Source: Mycobacterium sp. 4858 (lineage in GTDB: Bacteria; Actinomycetota; Actinomycetes; Mycobacteriales; Mycobacteriaceae). From it: a DNA stretch of 64,000 nucleotides. Below are positions 58,163 to 64,000 of this stretch, piece after piece (position 1 is the first letter of the stretch; the number at the start of each line of letters is the position of its first letter). The stretch covers positions 1,054,001-1,118,000 of the forward strand of contig NZ_LT968776.1 in the NCBI RefSeq assembly GCF_900240975.1, given 5' to 3'. Made by a program: the position numbers and the translations under genes. The notes under the pieces were generated by a model that was given only the letters and a program-made list of their open reading frames with translations, did not search any database and had not been told where the DNA came from.

Positions 58163-59170
58163 TCAGGAGGGCAGCCGGCGGTTGAGGAACAGGCCGGCCA
58201 GGACGGCGCCCGCCATCGCGACGGCGCCCAGCAGCATCCAGGCCAGGCTGGCGTCGCCCTTCACGGTCTCGTAGCCGATCTGGCGCTGCAGGGTCGAGTA
58301 GACGTTCTTCAGCGACTCCAGGCTGTCGGCGTGGAACGACTGGCCGTCGGTGATCTCGCAGATCTTCTGCAGCGTCTGATCGTCGACGGGCACCGGGATG
58401 GTGGCGCCCTCGTACTCGACGGTGCCGTACGGCGTCCCGAACGAGATCGTGGAGATCTGCACGCCCTCGGCCTTGGCGGCCCGGGCCGCGGTGAAGGCGC
58501 CCTGCGGGGCGTTGGGGTCCAGCGGCACGTTCTCGGCGCCGTCGGACTCCAGCACGATGCGGGCCGGCGGCGGGCCCTCGCCGCCGCCCATCACCGAGCC
58601 CACCGTCGCGATGGCCTGCAGCGCGGTGAAGAGCCCTTCGCCCGTCGCGGTCTTGGGGGCCGGCTTCAGGCTGTCGATCGCCGCCTTCACCGCCGCACGG
58701 TTGGTCGTCGGCGAGACCAGCAGCGAGGCGTTGGCCGCGAACTCCACCAGCCCCAGGTTGATGGCGGGGGTGAGCTCGTCGGCGAATTGCTTGCCGGCCA
58801 CCTTCGCGGCGGTCAGCCGGTCGGGCGCGACGTCGGTGGAGGCCATGGACTCCGACACGTCGATGACCAGCATGACGACCGCCCGGTTCAGCGGGATCCG
58901 CACGTCGGAGGTTGGCCCGGCCATCGCGGTGGTCAGCAGTACCAGTGAGGTCGCCAGCAGGATCGTCGGCACGTGCCGCCACCGGCTGGGGTGCGCAGGC
59001 GCGACGCGCTCCAGCACCTCCATGTTGGCAAAGCGCAGCACGCGCCGGCGGCGGGCGAACTGCAGCACGACGTAGATGCCCAGGACCAGCAGAACGGCGA
59101 GCAGGAACAGGAAGAACCACGCGTTCTGGAAGCCGGTGACCGACACGGGGCCCAGCAGGGGCAACTTCAT
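58163..59170 (-). CDS. Second VWA-domain membrane protein, convergent paralogue
   Basis: Encodes 335 residues from ATG 59170 (a start four codons upstream, at 59182, is possible). Same layout as the gene it faces: two N-terminal helices, [56 protein letters not shown] and a C-terminal helix before NRRLPS. In the third MIDAS region LSDGK has become ESDGA, so metal binding may differ. The stop codons are only 4 bp apart. Function unknown, but a membrane-complex or chaperone role is usual for VWA-MoxR systems. Confidence 0.88.
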   Translation of the reverse strand: MKLPLLGPVSVTGFQNAWFFLFLLAVLLVLGIYVVLQFARRRRVLRFANMEVLERVAPAHPSRWRHVPTILLATSLVLLTTAMAGPTSDVRIPLNRAVVMLVIDVSESMASTDVAPDRLTAAKVAGKQFADELTPAINLGLVEFAANASLLVSPTTNRAAVKAAIDSLKPAPKTATGEGLFTALQAIATVGSVMGGGEGPPPARIVLESDGAENVPLDPNAPQGAFTAARAAKAEGVQISTISFGTPYGTVEYEGATIPVPVDDQTLQKICEITDGQSFHADSLESLKNVYSTLQRQIGYETVKGDASLAWMLLGAVAMAGAVLAGLFLNRRLPS

Positions 59171-59223
59171 GTCCAGCCACACTATGCGCCGAACGTCGGC
59201 GCTGCACCGCGCCTACCGGGCGG

Positions 59224-60258
59224 TCACCCCACGACGAGGTCGCGGCGCTGCGTGAACTTGATGTCCAGGCTGCGCAGATGGGTCTGCAAACCGGCGTCCT
59301 GAATGGGAATCAGGTGGGCGGGCCGATCGGTCTCGTTGTAGTGGGCGTGCCACATTCCGGGCGGCGTGGTGAAGGCGCCGCCCGCCTGCCACTCGACCCG
59401 GATGGGGTTGACTATGTCGCCGTGCTCGTCGAGGCGGGTCCCCAGCAGGGTGTAGCAGCCGCTTTTCGGCGCGTCGAGGATCAGGTCGAGGGCGACCGAT
59501 TGATGCCGGTGCGGGCGCTGCACCTGATTGGCCGGAAGCACGCCGAACATCGCCCACAGCACGTGGGTGATGGTCAGCGTCTGCTCCTGGTTGGCGTTGG
59601 CGAGCAGGACGCTGACCCGGCTCTTCTCGTTGGCGCCGGGCTGCGACGCGATCTCTTCCAGCTTGGCCACCGCATCCGCACGGCAGAACTTCGTCGCACG
59701 GAAGCGCGGCTGGGTCGCTTCGGCCCCGAGGTAACGCAGCAGCGGCTCGTCGTGCACCCAGTACATCGCCGTTTCGGCGGCGGCGTAGAACACGGTGTGG
59801 GTGCCGGCGGGCAGCGTCAGGAAGTCGCCCTTCTCGAACCCGACGAGGTGGCCGTTGACCGCCGCGAAGCCACGCCCGTAGAGGACGTAGTACAGCTGGG
59901 AGGTGGCGTTGGGGCTGGCGTCGATCTGCTCGCCGCTGCGAATGCGCACGAAGTTGGCCAACAGCGCGGGGCTGGTCGCCGCACCGGTGTTGATGCCAAG
60001 TTCTTTCGACAGGTCGAGGGGGAAGATTCCGGTCGGCTGATCGACGTAGATCTCCGGGTCAAAGCGGGAAATCGGAACCTGCGGCGCGAGCCCGGACCCG
60101 ATGGGATTGGCGGCTTTGGAGTATTCGAAGTAGCACGCGTCGTCGGCCCAGTCTTCGAAGCGGCCCTCGAAGCCGTACTCGGCGACGTTGATCATCGGTG
60201 CGGGAATCGTCGGATCCAGGTTGGGGACCAGCGACTGGTTCGTTTCCAGAGTGGACAT
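59224..60258 (-). CDS. Bicupin dioxygenase-like protein
   Basis: Encodes 344 residues with two cupin barrels. In the first (about residues 100-175) is YYVLYGRGFAAVNGHLVGFE ... DFLTLPAGTHTVFY. The second (about 240-320) has QVQRPHRHQSVALDLILDAP and TTPPGMWHAHYNETD, carrying the His residues for Fe(II). The layout resembles gentisate 1,2-dioxygenase-like enzymes, but the substrate is not evident. A divergent GntR regulator and palindromic sites in the shared control region suggest induction by its substrate. Confidence 0.75.
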   Translation of the reverse strand: MSTLETNQSLVPNLDPTIPAPMINVAEYGFEGRFEDWADDACYFEYSKAANPIGSGLAPQVPISRFDPEIYVDQPTGIFPLDLSKELGINTGAATSPALLANFVRIRSGEQIDASPNATSQLYYVLYGRGFAAVNGHLVGFEKGDFLTLPAGTHTVFYAAAETAMYWVHDEPLLRYLGAEATQPRFRATKFCRADAVAKLEEIASQPGANEKSRVSVLLANANQEQTLTITHVLWAMFGVLPANQVQRPHRHQSVALDLILDAPKSGCYTLLGTRLDEHGDIVNPIRVEWQAGGAFTTPPGMWHAHYNETDRPAHLIPIQDAGLQTHLRSLDIKFTQRRDLVVG

Positions 60259-60287
60259 GGCGAAGGGTCCTTAAGCTCGGGTACGTC

Positions 60288-60318
60288 TTACATCTGTAAT
60301 GTATCTATCTTGTATCTA
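60288..60318. promoter_or_regulatory. Likely GntR operator sites
   Basis: TTACATCTGTAA (60288-60299) is a 12-bp palindrome with perfect TTAC/GTAA ends. It is followed by two direct GTATCTA copies (60301-60307 and 60312-60318) set 11 bp apart, one helical turn. This lies 30-60 bp before the cupin gene start and about 83 bp before the GntR start, in a locally AT-rich stretch. Binding by the adjacent regulator is inferred. Confidence 0.5.
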
Positions 60319-60400
60319 AGCGTCAAGACCAGCTGCGACCGGAATCGCTTGGTGTACGGTCGACTGCCTGAGATACGACTTAGCTACGGGGAAGGTAGCA

Positions 60401-61072
60401 GTGGCAACGATCGACCCGCGGCCGGGCACGGCCAAGGACCGCGCGCTGGACTACGTCAAGACGCGGGTGCTGACCGGCGCGTTCCCCGGCGGGGAGCTGA
60501 TCAGCGAGGGCGACGTCGCCACGGCGCTGGGGATGTCCCGCACGCCGGTGCGCGAGGCGTTCCTGCGGCTGGAGGCCGAGGGCCTGCTGCGGCTGTACCC
60601 CCAACGCGGCGCGCTGGTTGTCCCCGTGTCACCCGACGAGGTCCGATCGGTGATGGAGGCGCGACTGGTGCTCGAGCAGTTCGCCGCGACGAAGGTGGTG
60701 GGCCGCGGCCCGGCCGTGTGCGCCGCGGTTTTCGAGCGGATGTCGGCCGAGCTCGAGCGGCAGCGCGCCGCCGTCGACCACGCCGATTGGCCCGAATTCC
60801 TCGACGCCGACCGCGCCTTCCACGCCGTGACGCTGGCCGAGTCGGGGAACGTCATCCTGGCGGGTTTCTACGCGTCGCTGCGGGATCGGCAGATGCGGAT
60901 GATCGGCGAGTCGGCGCTGCGCGACCCCGACCGGGTGAGGACGATCCTGGACGAGCACCGCGAGATCGCCGAGGCGCTGCGTGACGGCGACGCCCCCCGA
61001 GCGCTGCGCGCGGTGCAGACGCACCTGGCCGGCACGGTGCGCGCCATCGGGCTCGCCGCCGACCTGCTCTGA
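60401..61072 (+). CDS. GntR family regulator, FCD (FadR-like) subgroup
   Basis: Encodes 223 residues from a GTG with GGGGAAGG upstream. The winged helix-turn-helix is at about residues 15-75 (LISEGDVATALGMSRTPVRE, LRLYPQRGALVV). The FCD domain follows, with metal-binding Asp/His in FLDADRAFHAVTL, EHREIAEALRDGD and VQTHLAGTV. Such regulators bind organic acids and often control neighbouring catabolic genes, here the divergent bicupin gene. The ligand is unknown. Confidence 0.9.
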   Translation: MATIDPRPGTAKDRALDYVKTRVLTGAFPGGELISEGDVATALGMSRTPVREAFLRLEAEGLLRLYPQRGALVVPVSPDEVRSVMEARLVLEQFAATKVVGRGPAVCAAVFERMSAELERQRAAVDHADWPEFLDADRAFHAVTLAESGNVILAGFYASLRDRQMRMIGESALRDPDRVRTILDEHREIAEALRDGDAPRALRAVQTHLAGTVRAIGLAADLL

Positions 61073-61163
61073 CCCCGGCCCAATTGTGTTAGAAGTCCGT
61101 CTTTTCGGGGAAATCCTCGTCGAGATGGCGCCCACCCCGGGAGCCGTTATGACAGGAGCTGAA

Positions 61164-61448
61164 ATGGTCGGATCCATCATCCTCGCCATCATCGTGGGGG
61201 CGATCATCGGTGTCGTCGCCCGCCTGGTGATGCCGGGCAAGCAGAACGTCGGCATGATCATGACCGTCGTGATCGGCGCCGTAGGCGGCCTGATCGGTTC
61301 GGCGGTCGCCAGCCAGTTCGGATACCACAACGCCAACGGTGGCATCGCGTGGATTCCGTTCTTCATCGGAGTCGGCGCCGCCGTCGTCCTCATCGCCCTC
61401 TACGAGGCGCTGACGGGTCGCCGCACCGGCACCCGGCTCACCCGCTGA
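61164..61448 (+). CDS. GlsB/YeaQ/YmgE family membrane protein
   Basis: Encodes 94 residues from ATG 61164, with AGGAG six bases before; an ATG at 61149 is in frame but lacks this spacing. Three hydrophobic segments (MVGSIILAIIVGAIIGVVAR, VGMIMTVVIGAVGGLIGSAV and AWIPFFIGVGAAVVLIALYE) with Gly-zipper patterns are typical of this stress-linked family. The family is called transglycosylase-associated, but the function is unclear. It lies 91 bp after the GntR gene and converges on add. Confidence 0.85.
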   Translation: MVGSIILAIIVGAIIGVVARLVMPGKQNVGMIMTVVIGAVGGLIGSAVASQFGYHNANGGIAWIPFFIGVGAAVVLIALYEALTGRRTGTRLTR

Positions 61449-61490
61449 ACCGAAAGCTACGCCGCTCGTCCGCTTTTCGGGCGAGCGGCG

Positions 61491-62578
61491 TCAGCCCGCG
61501 ATCAACACGGCGTAGCGCGGCTTGATGACGTCGTCGATGATCGCCAACCGCTCGTCGAACGGAAGGAATGCCGACTTCATCGCGTTGATGGTGAACCGCT
61601 CCAGGTCGCTCCACCCGTAGCCGAAAGCCTGTACCAACCGGTGCATTTCGCGGCTCATCGAGGTATCGCTCATCAGCCGGTTGTCCGTGTTGACGGTGAC
61701 CCGGAATCGCGTGCGGGCCAGCAGGTCGAACGGATGGTCGGCGATGCTTTTCACCGCACCGGTCTGCACGTTGGAACTGGGACACAGCTCGAGCGGAATT
61801 CGCTTGTCCCGCAAGATGGCCGCCAGCCTTCCCAATCTCACTTCGCCGCCACCCAGGACGTCGATGTCGTCGACGATGCGCACCCCGTGGCCCAGGCGGT
61901 CGGCGCCGCAGAACGCGATCGCCTCGTGGATGGAGGGCAGGCCGAACGCCTCGCCCGCGTGAATGGTGAAGCGCGCGTTGTGGTCTCGCATGTACTCGAA
62001 GGCGTCCAGGTGCCGCGTCGGCGGGTTTCCCGCCTCGGCGCCGGCGATGTCGAAACCGACAACTCCCTTGTCCCGGAACCGGATAGCCAGCGCGGCGATC
62101 TCCCGGGACACGGCGGCGTGGCGCATGGCGGTGACCAGCAGCCGCACCACGATCGGCCGGCCCGCGGCGGCGCAGGCCTTCTCGCCGTCGGCGAAGCCGG
62201 CCAGCACGGAGTCGACGATCGCGTCGAAGGACAGCCCCCGGTCGATGTGCAACTCGGGCGCGAACCGGACCTCGGCGTAGACGACCGAATCGGCGGCCAG
62301 GTCCTCGACGCACTCGTAGGCGACGCGGTGCAGCGCGTCGGGTGTCTGCATCACCGCCACGGTGTGCGAGAACGGCTCCAGGTAGCGCTCCAGCGAGCCG
62401 CTGTGCGACTGCGTGCGAAACCAGGTGGCCAGCTCGTCGACGTCGGTGGTGGGCAACCCGTCGTAGCCGGTTTGTTCGGCGATCTCCACCACGGTCGACG
62501 GGCGCAGCCCCCCGTCGAGATGATCGTGCAGCAGCGCCTTGGGCGCCTTCTTGATCTGCTCGAGGCCCAGTGGCGTGG

Positions 62579-62582
<4 letters not shown>
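61491..62582 (-). CDS. add: Adenosine deaminase Add
   Basis: Encodes 363 residues from a GTG that overlaps the deoA stop (GTGA). Zinc and catalytic motifs are in place: [29 protein letters not shown] with the His and Glu, [11 protein letters not shown], and [15 protein letters not shown] with the Asp. It converts adenosine and deoxyadenosine to inosine forms that DeoD can split. Third gene of the cdd-deoA-add salvage operon, joined by 4-bp overlaps throughout. Confidence 0.95.
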
Positions 62583-63861
<1,279 letters not shown>

Positions 63862-63865
<4 letters not shown>

Positions 63866-64000
63866 CGGGGTTCCCGCGGCAGGTCGGCGGTGAACGCGTC
63901 GGGCAGCAGCTCGCCGAGGCGGCGGGGACCGTCCGGATGGTCGACCAGCAGCTCGGGGCCGCCGTGCTCCAGCAGCAGCTGGCGGCACCGCCCGCACGGC
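63862..64000 (-). CDS. cdd: Cytidine deaminase Cdd (C-terminal part)
   Basis: The reverse strand from the window edge gives 45 residues ending in TGA at 63862-63864. They begin PCGRCRQLLLEH, the zinc-binding PCxxC motif of cytidine deaminase, and end PDAFTADLPREPR, close to the known C-terminus. It deaminates cytidine and deoxycytidine to uridine forms. It is the first of the three salvage genes and overlaps deoA by 4 bp. The N-terminal two-thirds lies outside the window. Confidence 0.9.

Overview
The window is high-GC actinobacterial DNA from a slow-growing Mycobacterium. Its backbone follows the Mycobacterium tuberculosis order from purK (Rv3276c) to cdd (Rv3315c): purK, GtrA, PH protein, birA, accD5, accE5, maf, sseA, sufE-like, accA3, sigF/rsbW/usfY, TetR, lhr, nei, lpqC, an RluA-type synthase, glpD2, lpdA, Rv3304-like, amiA1, amiB1, deoD, pmmB, upp, sapM, satS, add, deoA, cdd. 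PPE proteins, SapM, SatS, UsfX/UsfY and the AccA3/AccD5/AccE5 acyl-CoA carboxylase make the genus secure. The accessory content resembles the M. avium complex more than M. tuberculosis, but the species cannot be fixed from this window alone.

Layout: 1-10 kb holds purine synthesis (purK), biotin ligase with its carboxylase clients (birA; accD5, accE5, accA3), a flavoprotein inserted between birA and accD5, and sulfur enzymes (sseA, sufE-like). 10-13 kb is the SigF stress-sigma locus, with an anti-anti-sigma (STAS) gene converging on sigF and an unlisted 48-residue membrane protein gene. 13-20.5 kb holds TetR, lhr-nei DNA repair and the lipoprotein esterase lpqC. The lat-lrpA-pcd block of M. 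tuberculosis is missing here.

20.5-42.9 kb is a large accessory block between lpqC and the RluA-type gene. It has an ion-transport cluster: phoU-corA-mgtA diverging from a giant CtpI/CtpH-type P-type ATPase, a DUF5994-type protein and a second P-type ATPase; then a CBS-domain protein and a GltB-like flavoprotein diverging from a P1B-5 metal ATPase with a C-terminal hemerythrin domain. Three sites resembling the DosR (dormancy regulator) box lie in the control regions of this cluster, which suggests one hypoxia-responsive ion and redox module. The second ATPase keeps an intact frame but has lost its catalytic Asp, the TGES Glu, the first Asp of TGDGxND and the KGAPE motif, so it looks like a pseudo-enzyme. 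Two tandem PPE genes, two small secreted proteins, a frameshifted 13E12/DUF222 remnant and a lower-GC membrane protein gene follow.

42.9-64 kb returns to the backbone. Between the Rv3304-like gene and amiA1 sits a DUF559 nuclease-like gene enclosed by two nearly identical 60-bp palindromic repeats in inverted orientation, which looks like a small mobile unit. Nucleoside salvage genes (deoD, pmmB, upp; add, deoA, cdd) flank sapM-satS, two convergent VWA-domain membrane proteins, a bicupin dioxygenase-like gene with a divergent GntR regulator, and a GlsB-type membrane protein. Genes in operons are often joined by 4-base stop/start overlaps (ATGA, GTGA, TTGA), which fixed many start sites.
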